DNA from: CAMYLY01 sp036397755
GTDB taxonomy: Bacteria; Gemmatimonadota; Gemmatimonadetes; Gemmatimonadales; GWC2-71-9
DNA length: 64,000 nt
Assembly (NCBI GenBank): GCA_036397755.1
Contig: DASWII010000044.1
Span: 1-64,000, forward strand
Direction: 5' to 3'
The notes under the pieces were generated by a model. The model ran no database searches. It was not told the origin of the DNA and saw only the letters and a list, made by a program, of their open reading frames with translations. The position numbers and the translations under genes are program-made. Positions within the stretch are counted from its first letter, which is position 1. Each line of letters opens with the position of its first letter. This document shows, in pieces, positions 17,277 to 26,792 of the stretch.

Positions 17277-17693
17277 TCATACTTGCCGCGCCCACGTCCA
17301 GATGCAACACCCCCAGCCGGCCAAAAGTGCCGCACCCCCCACGGGTGTGACGGCGCCCAGCCAGCGGATGTCGAACAGTGCCACCCCGTAGAGACTCCCC
17401 GAGAAGATGCATGTCCCCCACACGAAGAGCCAGCCGGTCCACGACCAGCCGCGCGCCGGCAGCGTCCGCGCGTGGAGCGCCACCACGAGCAGCGCCACCG
17501 CGTGATACACCTGGTAGCGCGCCGCGGTCTCGAACACCTGCAGTGCCTCGGGGGCGATGCGTGTTCGCAAGGCGTGGGCGGCGAACGCGCCGGCGGCGAC
17601 TCCCAGCCCGCCCAGGAGCGCTCCCCACACCCCGAACGCCCGGGTTGGGTCCGGTGGTCGCGGCGCTGCCGCGCTCAGCCGGCCCAGATCCAT
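17277..17693 (-). CDS. DUF423 family membrane protein
   Basis: 138 residues, four predicted membrane helices. The family's hallmarks are present: WGALLGGLGVAAGAFAAHAL, ARYQVYHAVALL, and the end segment SGSLYGVALFDIRWLGAVTPVGG. Function is unknown family-wide. It overlaps the stop of the DASS transporter gene by 19 bases. Confidence 0.88.
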   Translation of the reverse strand: MDLGRLSAAAPRPPDPTRAFGVWGALLGGLGVAAGAFAAHALRTRIAPEALQVFETAARYQVYHAVALLVVALHARTLPARGWSWTGWLFVWGTCIFSGSLYGVALFDIRWLGAVTPVGGAALLAGWGCCIWTWARQV

Positions 17694-19099
17694 ACGGCGA
17701 GGGTGACGACCACGATGGCGATCAGGTTGAGGCCGAGGCCCGCACGCGCCATGGCGCCCGGCGGCACTACCCCGCTGCCGTACACGATGGCATTGGGTGG
17801 GGTGGCGACGGGCAGCATGAACGCCATGGAGCTTGCCAGCGCGGCCACGGCCATGAGCGGAAGTGCCGCCACGCCGAGACCCTCAGCGACGCTCGCCATC
17901 AGCGGCATGCCGAGCGCCGCGGTTGCCGTGTTGCTCGTGAGTTCCGTGAGGAACACGAACACGCCGGCGGTGGCGGCCGCGACCACCGGCAGCGGCACTC
18001 CTCGCATGCTTGCCAGTCCGCCACCCAACCAGGTCGTGAGTCCGCTGGATTCGAATGCGCCCGCCAGGGCGAGGCCGCCGCCGAACAGCAGCAAGATACC
18101 CCACGGCACGCGTTCCGCCGTTTCCCAGTCGAGCACCACGGTGTGCCGGTCGCCCCGGAGAAAGCGCACGAACAGCAGCAGCGCGGCCGCGATGGCGATA
18201 CTCGCATCGGACACGTAGGGGATCAGGTCGGTGAGTCCCGGGATTCTCAAGTCACCGATCACCTTCGGCGCGCGCAACACCCAGGCGGCGGCGGTGCCGA
18301 CGAACACGAGCAGGACGTAGCGCTCTCCCGGGCCGAGCGGACCGTGCTGCCGCCGCTCGCGCTCCACCGATTCCGCCAACCCGGCAATGGACCCGCGCAC
18401 CTTGAAGAGGTACACCAGCCAGAGCCAGCACAGCGCCAGCATGGGGACGGCGATCGGTACACCCACCATCATCCACGAGGCGAAATCCAACTCGCGCCCG
18501 AGCATCGTGCGCACGGCACCAGCCAGAATGGCGTTCGGCGGTGTGCCGACCAGGGTCGCGACACCGCCAATCGACGCTCCGTACGCGATGCCCAGCATGA
18601 GCGCGATGCCGACGTTGCGATGGAGCGGTCGCACGTCCGCCGGGCCGAGCACCGCCATCGCGATCGGGAGCATCATGATGGCGGTCGCCGTGTTGGAGAT
18701 CCACATGCTGGCGAACGCCGACGCGATCATGAATCCCAGCACGACGCGCCGCGCGTCCGTGCCCACGACGCGTACGGTCGCGAGCGCAAACCGCCGATGC
18801 AGGTTCCACCGTTCGAGGGCGGCGGCGAGGAAGAACCCACCCATGAACAGGAAGATGATCGGATCCGCGTAGGCGGGGGCGACGTCCGTCACGGGCGCGA
18901 CCCCAGTGATGGGGAGCATGACGAGCGGGAGGAGTGCCGTGGCCTCCAGCGGGATCGCGGCCGTGAGCCACCAGAGCGCCATCCATGCCGCCATGCCCAA
19001 CACGTGCCATCCCTCCGTGGCGAGCGCGCCGGGCGCGGGCAACAGCACGGTCGCGGCCGCCAGCGCCGGGCCGAGCGCCAATGCGAGAGGTCGCTTCAC
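17675..19099 (-). CDS. DASS-family sodium-coupled anion/dicarboxylate transporter
   Basis: 474 residues with about 11-12 membrane helices. The SLC13/DASS motifs are clear: SMWISNTATAIMMLPIA and, near the C-terminus, LTSNTATAALGMPL, the two SNT-type ion-binding motifs. The GTG at 19099 is selected because its GTGA overlaps the amidohydrolase stop and the protein then begins just before the first helix. It imports dicarboxylates or sulfate; its place after the phenylacetate genes suggests organic-acid uptake, which is inference. Confidence 0.88.
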   Translation of the reverse strand: MKRPLALALGPALAAATVLLPAPGALATEGWHVLGMAAWMALWWLTAAIPLEATALLPLVMLPITGVAPVTDVAPAYADPIIFLFMGGFFLAAALERWNLHRRFALATVRVVGTDARRVVLGFMIASAFASMWISNTATAIMMLPIAMAVLGPADVRPLHRNVGIALMLGIAYGASIGGVATLVGTPPNAILAGAVRTMLGRELDFASWMMVGVPIAVPMLALCWLWLVYLFKVRGSIAGLAESVERERRQHGPLGPGERYVLLVFVGTAAAWVLRAPKVIGDLRIPGLTDLIPYVSDASIAIAAALLLFVRFLRGDRHTVVLDWETAERVPWGILLLFGGGLALAGAFESSGLTTWLGGGLASMRGVPLPVVAAATAGVFVFLTELTSNTATAALGMPLMASVAEGLGVAALPLMAVAALASSMAFMLPVATPPNAIVYGSGVVPPGAMARAGLGLNLIAIVVVTLAVWIWAG

Positions 19100-19959
19100 G
19101 GACTCGGAAACAGGCTGAGCGGATTGTGGCGTGTGATGCGCTCTTTGAGCGCAGCAGGGAGGGGCAGACCCAGGAACTGGTCGAGGTTCATCCGCGGGTC
19201 GCGCACCCCGGGCGACGGCCAATCCGTTCCCCACACGACGCGGTCACCGATCTCTTCGATCCGCGGGAAATACTCCAGGAGCCGCAGCGGCGGGATGCCG
19301 GAGAGTTCCAGGTAGACGTTCCGGTGCCGCCGCATGATGAAGAACGCCTCGTCCATCCACAGCGGCCGGCCGCCGTGTGCCATGATGATCCGCAGGTCGG
19401 GGAAGTCCAGCGCGACATCGTCGAGTTCCATGGGCCGGCCGTACTTGCACCGTGCCCCCGGGAAGATGGACGTCCCGGTGTGGATCATCACGGGCAGGCC
19501 GCGATCTTCCGCGCGGCGATAGATCTGCCCGAGCGCGTCGAGGCCGCCGGTGTAGGCGTTGGCGGGGAGCACCTGGTGTGGCGGGTGGATCTTGAGACAG
19601 CGGATGCCCAGCTCCACGAGCGCGTCCACGTCGCCCCGCGGGTCGGTGGTGAACCGAGGGTGCACGCCCCCGTAGGGCATCAAGCGCTCGGGGTTGGCCG
19701 AGGCATAGGTAGCGGCGAAGGTGTTGGTGCTCGCCGTGAACCCCATGAGATCCGGGCTGGGGTAGTTGACCAGCCCGACGCGCCAGATCCCGCTCTGGTC
19801 CAGGATGTCGAGCAGCGCCGCCGGGTCGTCCATGAGCGCGAGCAGCTTTTCCCAGTGGTCTTCCTTGCCGCGCCGCATGGCCGCCGCCACCGCGGGCTTG
19901 AGATCGCGCCAGGGCTGAATGTGGATGTGCGCGTCGGTGATCCCCGGCAGCGCGTTCAT
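19096..19959 (-). CDS. Amidohydrolase 2 family protein
   Basis: 287 residues. TIM-barrel metal sites: TDAHIHI near the N-terminus, IHPPHQ, MIHTGT, MAHGG and the closing aspartate in WGTDWPSP. The ACMSD/resorcylate-decarboxylase-like branch hydrolyses or decarboxylates aromatic-derived acids, which fits the aromatic catabolism cluster. Overlaps the enoyl-CoA hydratase stop by four bases (ATGA). Confidence 0.82.
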   Translation of the reverse strand: MNALPGITDAHIHIQPWRDLKPAVAAAMRRGKEDHWEKLLALMDDPAALLDILDQSGIWRVGLVNYPSPDLMGFTASTNTFAATYASANPERLMPYGGVHPRFTTDPRGDVDALVELGIRCLKIHPPHQVLPANAYTGGLDALGQIYRRAEDRGLPVMIHTGTSIFPGARCKYGRPMELDDVALDFPDLRIIMAHGGRPLWMDEAFFIMRRHRNVYLELSGIPPLRLLEYFPRIEEIGDRVVWGTDWPSPGVRDPRMNLDQFLGLPLPAALKERITRHNPLSLFPSP

Positions 19960-20738
19960 CGACCGGTGAACTTGGCGGGGCGCTTTTCGAGAAACGCCTT
20001 CACACCCTCCTCTTTGTCGTCCGAGGCGAAGGCGAGGCCGAACAGCGTGGTCTCGAGTCGCATCCCCTCATCCAGCGGCATGCGTTGACTCGCCATCAGC
20101 GCTTCCTTGATGAGCTGCAAGGCCACGGGACTCATCGCGGCGATCGCCCCGGCCAGTTCCCGCACCCGGTCGGCGAGCGCCTCCGGTGCGACGACCTCGT
20201 CCACCAGCCCGATGCGAAGCGCCTCGCGGGCATCGACCATGTCGCCGGTGAACAGCAGCTTGGCGGCGGTGCCAAACCCGACGAGGCGTGGCAAGCGCTG
20301 CGTCCCACCGCCTCCCGGGAGGATGCCGAGCTTCACTTCCGGCTGGCCGAGCTTGGCCTTCTCGGACGCGATGCGAATGTCGCAGGCCATCGCGAGTTCG
20401 CACCCGCCGCCCAGGCAGAACCCGTTGATGGCGGCGATGATCGGCCTGGGGAAACTCGCGGCGGCCTCGAACACGCCGTACGCCTTCATGACCCGGAACT
20501 GATCCACGGCCGTGCGTCCCTCGAATTCGGCAATGTCGGCACCGGCGACAAACGCTTTCTCACCCGCGCCGGTCACCACCACCACACGCACGTCCGGATC
20601 TTCCCGCAACGCGTTCAACGCGGCCACGAACTGCGTGCGCACCGCCGCGTTCAATGCGTTCAGCTTGTCAGGTCGGTTGATCGTGACCGTGGCCACGCCA
20701 CCGTCGACCGTTGTCAGGACGACACGTTCTTCGGCCAT
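19956..20738 (-). CDS. Enoyl-CoA hydratase (PaaF-like)
   Basis: 260 residues, crotonase superfamily. Oxyanion-hole and binding elements are AFVAGADIAEF and NGFCLGGGCELAMACDIR. Both catalytic glutamates of classical hydratases are in place (GGGCELA and GQPEVKLGILPGGGGTQR). Likely hydrates the 2,3-dehydroadipyl-CoA-type intermediate in phenylacetate catabolism, with the hydroxyacyl-CoA dehydrogenase encoded immediately upstream. Confidence 0.88.
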   Translation of the reverse strand: MAEERVVLTTVDGGVATVTINRPDKLNALNAAVRTQFVAALNALREDPDVRVVVVTGAGEKAFVAGADIAEFEGRTAVDQFRVMKAYGVFEAAASFPRPIIAAINGFCLGGGCELAMACDIRIASEKAKLGQPEVKLGILPGGGGTQRLPRLVGFGTAAKLLFTGDMVDAREALRIGLVDEVVAPEALADRVRELAGAIAAMSPVALQLIKEALMASQRMPLDEGMRLETTLFGLAFASDDKEEGVKAFLEKRPAKFTGR

Positions 20739-21577
20739 TCGTAGAACCCCCTCCCAGTCTTCTTGCCCAAGTGGTTGTCTCGTACCAGCCGCCGCAGAAT
20801 GTCCGGCGGCGCGAAGTGCGGGGCCCCGAGCTCCGCATGGAGATACTCGGCAATACTGAGCCGCACATCCAATCCCACCAAGTCGCTGACGCGAAGCGGC
20901 CCCATCGGGTGTCCGTAACCCAGCTCGAGCGCCTTGTCGATGTCCTCCGGCGTCGCGACGCCCTCCTCGACCATCCGCATCGCCTCCAGACCCAGCGCGA
21001 TCCCCAGTCGGGATGAAGCGAACCCCGGGCTGTTCTTCACGATAATGGGTTCCTTGCCCATCCTCACCGCCACGTCCCGCACCCGCTCCACGACGGCGGC
21101 GTCGACGCCGTCGTGCGTCACGAGTTCCACGAGCTTCATGATATGGACGGGGTTGAAGAAGTGCATGCCCAGGACGCGCTCGGGATGATCCGTGGCCTGG
21201 GCGATGGCCGCGATGGACAGGGACGACGTGTTGGTGGCGAGTACGGCGCTCGCGCCGGCGGCGTTCTCGACCGCCGCGAACAACGACTGCTTGGCCCCGA
21301 GATCCTCAACGATGGCCTCGACGATCAAGTCCGCCTTCTGCACGGCCTCGGCCAGGTTCGTCGACGTCGAGAGACGTTCGAGGGCGGCGTCGGCCGCGTC
21401 CCGCGAGAGTTTTCCGCGGCTCACGCCGCCGGCCAGATTGACCTTGATGCGCTCGACCGCCCGCGGGAGCGAGGCGGGCTCGGCATCGGTGAGCGTCGTG
21501 GTGAACCCCGCTAACGCCGCCACCTGGGCGATGCCGTGACCCATCGTGCCCGCGCCGATCACCGCGATGCGCTTCAA
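20714..21577 (-). CDS. 3-hydroxyacyl-CoA dehydrogenase (PaaH/Hbd-like)
   Basis: 287 residues. NAD-binding Rossmann start IAVIGAGTMGHGIAQV. Catalytic His in HFFNPVHIMKLVE, and the C-terminal dimer domain with SPGFASSRLG. The TTG at 21577 overlaps the upstream stop as TTGA and gives the family's normal N-terminus; a longer ATG-initiated version would add non-homologous residues. Oxidises 3-hydroxyadipyl-CoA or 3-hydroxybutyryl-CoA. It overlaps the downstream hydratase by 25 bases. Confidence 0.9.
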   Translation of the reverse strand: MKRIAVIGAGTMGHGIAQVAALAGFTTTLTDAEPASLPRAVERIKVNLAGGVSRGKLSRDAADAALERLSTSTNLAEAVQKADLIVEAIVEDLGAKQSLFAAVENAAGASAVLATNTSSLSIAAIAQATDHPERVLGMHFFNPVHIMKLVELVTHDGVDAAVVERVRDVAVRMGKEPIIVKNSPGFASSRLGIALGLEAMRMVEEGVATPEDIDKALELGYGHPMGPLRVSDLVGLDVRLSIAEYLHAELGAPHFAPPDILRRLVRDNHLGKKTGRGFYEWPKNVSS

Positions 21578-22251
21578 CCCAGAACCTCCCGTGCGTGGGC
21601 GGGACGGTTGGTGCACAAGGCGTCCACACCCAAGCGTGCCAGCTGACGCAACCGGCGGGCGTCGTCGACCGTCCACGCGAACACCCGATATCCGGCCGCG
21701 TGCACGCTATCGACCAGAGACGCGTCGATCATTCCGGCCTTCTGCCACAACACCTGCGCGTCGGCAGCCTCGATCTGGGCGACCGGGTTCACCGGATAGC
21801 TGCACGACAAGACGCCGACGCCCAGCGCCGGCTGTTCCCGATGCAGTCGCGCCACCACGCGGTGATCGAAGGAATGTACGCGATAACGCTGAGGCGCCGG
21901 TCCCGCGCGCAGGACGTCGAGGAACACGCCGGTGTGGTGGAGGGCCAGCGCCTTGAGCTCGACGAACACGTCCGTGTCGCGGCCGATGGTGTCGAGCGCC
22001 TGCCCCAGCGTGGGGATGGGTTCGTCGTTGGGCAGCCGGAAGCTCCGCACATCGTCCGCGGTCAACTCCGCCAGCGCGCGACCGTCGATCTCCGCATCGT
22101 GGTACACGACGATCGTTCCGTCGGCCGCGGCGTGGACGTCGAGCTCGATCCCGTCGGCACCCTGGCGCACGGCGGCGCGAAACGCCGCCAGCGAGTTTTC
22201 GGTCTCATCGCTGGACGCGCCGCGATGGGCGATGACCCGCGGTACCGCCAT
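21574..22251 (-). CDS. Glycerophosphodiester phosphodiesterase
   Basis: 225 residues. Starts VIAHRGASSDETENSLAAF, with the catalytic first histidine and the ENS motif, then GADGIELDVH and YHDAEID. The end has AGYRVFAWTVDD and DALCTNRP. It hydrolyses glycerophosphodiesters to glycerol-3-phosphate and an alcohol. No signal peptide, so cytosolic. It lies inside the phenylacetate operon with four-base coupling to the next gene, though it has no obvious part in that pathway. Confidence 0.9.
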   Translation of the reverse strand: MAVPRVIAHRGASSDETENSLAAFRAAVRQGADGIELDVHAAADGTIVVYHDAEIDGRALAELTADDVRSFRLPNDEPIPTLGQALDTIGRDTDVFVELKALALHHTGVFLDVLRAGPAPQRYRVHSFDHRVVARLHREQPALGVGVLSCSYPVNPVAQIEAADAQVLWQKAGMIDASLVDSVHAAGYRVFAWTVDDARRLRQLARLGVDALCTNRPAHAREVLG

Positions 22252-22259
22252 CGGTCGAG

Positions 22260-23054
22260 TCAGACGCCGCGAAACTCCGGGGGTCGTTTCTCGAGAAACG
22301 CGGCGAGCCCCTCGCGGGCATCCTGGCTCTTGAAGCACCGAAGCTGGTTCTGCAGCTCCATGTCGAGGGCCGCGTCGAGCGATCCCGCGTCGCTCCCGTA
22401 GATGGCTTCCTTGGCGAGGGCAAGTGCGATCGGTGGCTTGGCCGCGAGCTGCCGGGCGAGTTGGAACGTCGCGTCCGGCAGCTCGTCGTGCGGGACCACG
22501 CGATTGAACAGTCCCAGCTGGAGCGCCGTCTGCGCGTCCACCATCTCGGCGGAAAACACCAGTTCGAGCGCCTTGGCCGGTCCCACCAGCCGCGGGAGGA
22601 AGTAGGTGCCTCCCCAATCGGGGTGGAGCCCGATGCGATTGAAGGTCTGACCGATGGAGGCGCGATCCGACGCGATGCGGATATCGCACGCGAGCGCCAG
22701 GTTCGCGCCGCCGCCCGCGGCCGGGCCGTTCACCGACGCGATCACCGGCTTGAGGGTCTCCCGAATGGTCTTCACCACGATGCGGCCGGCTTCCACCAGG
22801 TCGCCGGCGGCGGCGAAGTCACCGGATTCCAGCAACCCTCGCATGTAGTCGACATCCGCCCCGGCGCAGAAGGCCCTTCCGGCGCCCGTGATGACCAGCA
22901 CCCGCACCGTGCTGTCCGCGGCCGCCAGACGGACCATGTCCGTCAACTCCTGACGCATCTGTCCCGCGAAGGCGTTCAGCTTGTCCGGTCGATTCAGCAT
23001 GATCGTGCCCACGCCGTCTTCGACACTGAAGAACACATGTTCAGCCGTGGTCAT
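22260..23054 (-). CDS. Enoyl-CoA hydratase/isomerase (PaaG-like)
   Basis: 264 residues, crotonase fold: GRAFCAGADVDYMRG and NGPAAGGGANLALACDIR. The first catalytic glutamate position of hydratases is replaced in AGGGANLA, while HPDWGGTYFLPR differs from GTQR-type hydratases. This favours the isomerase (PaaG, 1,2-epoxyphenylacetyl-CoA to oxepin-CoA) assignment. Start ATG overlaps the thiolase stop as ATGA. Confidence 0.82.
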   Translation of the reverse strand: MTTAEHVFFSVEDGVGTIMLNRPDKLNAFAGQMRQELTDMVRLAAADSTVRVLVITGAGRAFCAGADVDYMRGLLESGDFAAAGDLVEAGRIVVKTIRETLKPVIASVNGPAAGGGANLALACDIRIASDRASIGQTFNRIGLHPDWGGTYFLPRLVGPAKALELVFSAEMVDAQTALQLGLFNRVVPHDELPDATFQLARQLAAKPPIALALAKEAIYGSDAGSLDAALDMELQNQLRCFKSQDAREGLAAFLEKRPPEFRGV

Positions 23055-24244
23055 AGCCGCTCCACAATCATCGCGATTCCTTGACCTACGCCAATGCACA
23101 TCGTGACCAGGCCGTACCGTCCCTCTCGGCGGCGCAGCCCGTGTACCAGGGTGGCCAAGAGCTTGGCGCCCGTGGCGCCCAACGGATGCCCCAGCGCGAT
23201 GGCGCCCCCGTATACGTTGACCCGCGCCTGGTCCAGCCCCAGCTCGCGGATGCAGGCCAGGGATTGCGCCGCGAACGCCTCGTTCAGCTCGACGAGATCG
23301 AGGTCCGCGAGCTCGAGCCCGGCGCGTGCGAGCGCGAGGCGCGTCGCCGGCACCGGACCGATACCCATCACGCTGGGGTCCACCCCCACCACGGCCGTCG
23401 TCACGATACGGGCGAGCGGCGTGCAGCCGTTCGACGCCGCGTACGCCGCGTTCATCACCAGGGCGGCGGCGGAGCCATCGTTGATGCCGCTGCTGTTCCC
23501 GGCCGTGACCGTCCCGTCCTGCCGGAAGGCGGGTCGGAGCGCGGCCAGGTCCGCCGCGGTCACGTCGGGGCGAGGATGCTCATCGACGGAGACCGTCTGC
23601 GTCCCCCGCCGAACCGGGACCTCGACCGGCACGATCTCGTCGGCGAATACCCCGTCCGCCATCGCCCGGGCCGCGCGCCGCTGGCTCTCGAGCGCGAAGG
23701 CATCCTGCTCCTCACGGGTAATCCCGTACTCGGCGGCGACCTTCTCCGCCGTGGCGCCGAGGGAGATGGTCCAGCTCTGGTTCATGCGCGCGTTGACGAA
23801 CCGCCACCCGACCGTCGTATCGGCGATCGCTGGGGTGCTGCGATCCCACGCGGCGGCCGGCTTGAGCATCACGTACGGCGCGCGGGTCATGCTCTCGACG
23901 CCACCGGCGACAAACGCGCTGCCTTCACCGGCCTTGATGGCCTGTGCGGCGCTCGCGACCGCTTGCAGTCCGGACCCGCACAGCCGATTGATGGTCTGAC
24001 CGGGAATGGACACGGGGAACCCGGCCAGCAGGGCCGCCATACGCGCGACGTTGCGGTTGTCTTCTCCCGCGCCGTTGGCGCAGCCGAGGATCACGTCATC
24101 GAGTTGTTCCGGGTCGCAGCCGCCGCGATCGGCCGCGGCACGCACCGCCACGGCCGCCAGGTCATCCGGCCGCATCGCCGCGAGTGCTCCACCGTGCCGT
24201 CCGACCGGCGTGCGCACCGCGCTGACGATGACGGCGTCTCTCAC
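23051..24244 (-). CDS. Acetyl-CoA acyltransferase / thiolase (PaaJ-like)
   Basis: 397 residues, full-length thiolase. Nucleophilic Cys in NRLCGSGLQAV, active-site His in ELNEAFAAQ and GGAIALGHPLGATG, and a second Cys in VTMCIGVGQG. GTG at 24244 overlaps the aldehyde dehydrogenase stop (GTGA). In this operon it would cleave 3-oxoadipyl-CoA and 3-oxo-5,6-dehydrosuberyl-CoA to acetyl-CoA plus shortened acyl-CoA. Confidence 0.9.
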   Translation of the reverse strand: MRDAVIVSAVRTPVGRHGGALAAMRPDDLAAVAVRAAADRGGCDPEQLDDVILGCANGAGEDNRNVARMAALLAGFPVSIPGQTINRLCGSGLQAVASAAQAIKAGEGSAFVAGGVESMTRAPYVMLKPAAAWDRSTPAIADTTVGWRFVNARMNQSWTISLGATAEKVAAEYGITREEQDAFALESQRRAARAMADGVFADEIVPVEVPVRRGTQTVSVDEHPRPDVTAADLAALRPAFRQDGTVTAGNSSGINDGSAAALVMNAAYAASNGCTPLARIVTTAVVGVDPSVMGIGPVPATRLALARAGLELADLDLVELNEAFAAQSLACIRELGLDQARVNVYGGAIALGHPLGATGAKLLATLVHGLRRREGRYGLVTMCIGVGQGIAMIVERL

Positions 24245-25674
24245 CGCAGGCCCATCCACACGGTCTTGGTCTCCGTGTAGTTGTCCAACGCCTCACGGCC
24301 CAAGTCGCGGCCAAACCCACTGGCCTTGTAGCCGCCGAACGGCGCCGACGAGTCATACAGGTTGTACGTGTTCACCCACACCGTGCCGGCCTTGATCGCC
24401 CGCGCGACGGTAAACGCCTTGGAGATGTTCTGCGTCCAGATGCCGGCCGCGAGACCGTACATGGTCTGGTTGGCGAGGGCGATGCCTTCCTCGACGCCAT
24501 CGAAGGTGAGGACGGACAGCACCGGGCCGAAGATCTCTTCATCGACGATCCGCATGCCGGGTGCGGCCTCATCGAACACCGTCGCCTGCACGAAAAACCC
24601 CTTGCCGTTCACCGTGGCGGTTTCCCCGCCGGCCACCAGCTTGGCTTCGCGGCGGCCCGCTTCGATGTACTCCATCACGGTGCGCTGCTGGCGGGCGGAC
24701 ACCACCGCGCCGAGCCGCGTGTTCTTATCGAACGGATCGCCCGGCACGAGCTTCTTGGCTCGCGCGGCGAGTTGTTCGACGACGTCATCATGGACCGAGC
24801 GCTCCACCAGCAACCGCGAACCCGCGGCGCAGACTTCGCCCTTGCCGTAGAAGATCCCGTTCTGCGCCCCGCGCACGGCGGCCGGCAGATCGGCGTCGGC
24901 AAAGATGATGTTGGGGCTCTTGCCTCCGAGTTCCAGCGCCACGCGCTTGAGGCTGTCGGCCGCGTCGCGCATGATCTGCTGGCCGACCGGGGTCGAGCCC
25001 GTGAAGGCGATCTTGTCCACGCCGGGGTGCCTGACCAGCGCGGCCCCCACATTGGCGCCGCCACCGGTGAGCACGTTGAACGCCCCCGGGGGGAACCCGG
25101 CCTCCTGCATGATGTCCGCCATGGCCAGCGCCGTGAGCGGAGTTTCCGACGCAGGCTTGAGGATGACGGTGCAACCCGCCGCCAGGGCGGGGGCAAACTT
25201 CCAGGTCGCGAGGTTGAGTGGGAAATTCCACGGGACGATCGCCGCGACGACGCCCATGGGTTCCCGTAGCGTGAACACGAAGTCGTTCCCGTCCACCGGG
25301 AGAACGCGCCCGCCGATCTTATCAGCCCACCCCGCGTAGTAGGTGAGCGTTTCGATGGACATGGTGACGTCGATCTTGGACTCGAACAGCGGTTTGCCGT
25401 TTTGGCGCGTCTCCAGGGCCGCGACGTCGTCACGACGTTCCCGGAGTATCTGGGCCGCGCGAAACAGCAGGGCGCCACGTTTGCGAGGCGACATGCCGGT
25501 CCACGCGTCGCTCGCGAAACATGTCCGCGCCGCCGTGACGGCGGCGTCGATCTCACCGCTCGTCGCTTCGGGTACGGAGGTCAGGACCTCTTCGGTCGCG
25601 GGATTGACGACCTCGATCCGGCGCTCGGAGGCCCCGGCAACCCACTCGCCGTTGATATACAGATCGGAACGCAC
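24241..25674 (-). CDS. NAD(P)-dependent aldehyde dehydrogenase
   Basis: 477 residues. Motifs: VPWNFPLNLATWK, the general base glutamate in LELGGKSPN, and the nucleophile in GEVCAAGSRL. The C-terminus is typical. It lacks a fused MaoC hydratase, so it is not PaaZ. It may supply the semialdehyde oxidation that PaaZ's dehydrogenase half performs, or oxidise phenylacetaldehyde feeding the pathway. One base separates it from the upstream crotonase gene. Confidence 0.88.
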   Translation of the reverse strand: MRSDLYINGEWVAGASERRIEVVNPATEEVLTSVPEATSGEIDAAVTAARTCFASDAWTGMSPRKRGALLFRAAQILRERRDDVAALETRQNGKPLFESKIDVTMSIETLTYYAGWADKIGGRVLPVDGNDFVFTLREPMGVVAAIVPWNFPLNLATWKFAPALAAGCTVILKPASETPLTALAMADIMQEAGFPPGAFNVLTGGGANVGAALVRHPGVDKIAFTGSTPVGQQIMRDAADSLKRVALELGGKSPNIIFADADLPAAVRGAQNGIFYGKGEVCAAGSRLLVERSVHDDVVEQLAARAKKLVPGDPFDKNTRLGAVVSARQQRTVMEYIEAGRREAKLVAGGETATVNGKGFFVQATVFDEAAPGMRIVDEEIFGPVLSVLTFDGVEEGIALANQTMYGLAAGIWTQNISKAFTVARAIKAGTVWVNTYNLYDSSAPFGGYKASGFGRDLGREALDNYTETKTVWMGLR

Positions 25675-26484
25675 CTAGGCTCCCTTGAAAACGGCCGTGC
25701 GCTTCTCGACGTAGGCCGCAAGTCCTTCCTTGGCGTCCTGGCTCTGGAACAGCTGCTGCTGCAATTCCCGCTCGATGGCTAGGCCGCTTTCGAACGGCAC
25801 CTCGAGGCCCGAGCAGACGGCGCGCTTGATGCCGCCGACGGCCTTGGCCGCCTTGCCCGGCGGAACGAACTGCTTCGCGTAGGCCAGGACGTCGTCCCAG
25901 AACGATTCTTTCGGGAACACCTGGTTGACGATCCCCAACTCTTTCGCCTGATCGAACGAGAACAGCTCGCCGGTGGCCATGATCTCGATGGCCTTCGACT
26001 TGCCGACGATCCGGGCGAGGCGCTGGGTGCCGCCGGTGCCGGGAAGCACGCCGAGGTTCACCTCGGGAAGGCCGATCTTCCCCGCGTCCCGGGCGCCGAT
26101 CCGCAGATCGGCGGCCATCGCGATTTCCAGGCCTCCGCCCACCGTGTGCCCGTTGAGCGCCGCGATCACCAGCTTGGGCGTGTGTTCGAACCGATTGAGC
26201 GTCTCGTTGGCGTGCAGGCAGAAGAAGTACTTGAACCGCGGGGTGACCTCGTTCAACATCGAGATGTTCGCGCCGGCGGAGAAGAACGTGTCGCCTTTGC
26301 CGCGCAACACGATGACGTGGACGCCGTCGTCCATCCGGGCCGTCAGCAGCGCGCGATCCAGCTGCTGCATCATGTTGTAGGTGTAGGTGTTTGCCGGCGG
26401 GTCGTTGAGTTCGAGGATCGCGATCCCGTCTTGGACCCGATACTCGACCAGCGTCGCGTCGGTCGGGGCAGCCCAGTCAGCCAT
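25675..26484 (-). CDS. Crotonase-family enoyl-CoA hydratase
   Basis: 269 residues. NGHTVGGGLEIAMAADLR and GLPEVNLGVLPGTGGTQR keep both hydratase glutamates. TFFSAGANISML is the oxyanion strand. The N-terminal NDPPANTYTYNMM and the aromatic FKYFFCLHANET are unusual compared with the other two crotonases here. As the first enzyme after the epoxidase genes it could be the ring-opening hydrolase replacing the MaoC half of PaaZ; that is inference. Confidence 0.85.
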   Translation of the reverse strand: MADWAAPTDATLVEYRVQDGIAILELNDPPANTYTYNMMQQLDRALLTARMDDGVHVIVLRGKGDTFFSAGANISMLNEVTPRFKYFFCLHANETLNRFEHTPKLVIAALNGHTVGGGLEIAMAADLRIGARDAGKIGLPEVNLGVLPGTGGTQRLARIVGKSKAIEIMATGELFSFDQAKELGIVNQVFPKESFWDDVLAYAKQFVPPGKAAKAVGGIKRAVCSGLEVPFESGLAIERELQQQLFQSQDAKEGLAAYVEKRTAVFKGA

Positions 26485-26606
26485 GTGTCGTACTCCTAAG
26501 AATCAGCGGTTGTCAGTGCATGTTCGCGAGGCCGGCGTGTGTCCGGGTGCCGAACATGATAGCGGGTGCGTCGGGGTCGGCATACCCCGGTACCCGCGAT
26601 GCGTCC

Positions 26607-26792
26607 TCACTCCTCCAGAAAGCTCGGAACGTCGAGCTTGGCATCGGTGTCTCCCCACTTGATCGCCTCGAATGACGAGTGACACCGGGTGCAGTAGTGC
26701 AGCGCCACCATCAACGAGGTACTGAAGTCCGCCGTCTTGCGCGTCGCGTGCGACCCACAGAAGGGGCACGGCTTGGTCGGGGCGTCCGTCAT
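26607..26792 (-). CDS. Stand-alone PaaD-type zinc ribbon
   Basis: 61 residues with two zinc knuckles, CPFCGSHAT and CTRCHSSFEAIK. This is the sequence pattern of the C-terminal zinc domain of proteobacterial PaaD, here encoded separately from the DUF59 half located four genes upstream. ATGA overlap with the paaC stop. Probably helps assemble or stabilise the PaaABC epoxidase with PaaD. Confidence 0.8.
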   Translation of the reverse strand: MTDAPTKPCPFCGSHATRKTADFSTSLMVALHYCTRCHSSFEAIKWGDTDAKLDVPSFLEE

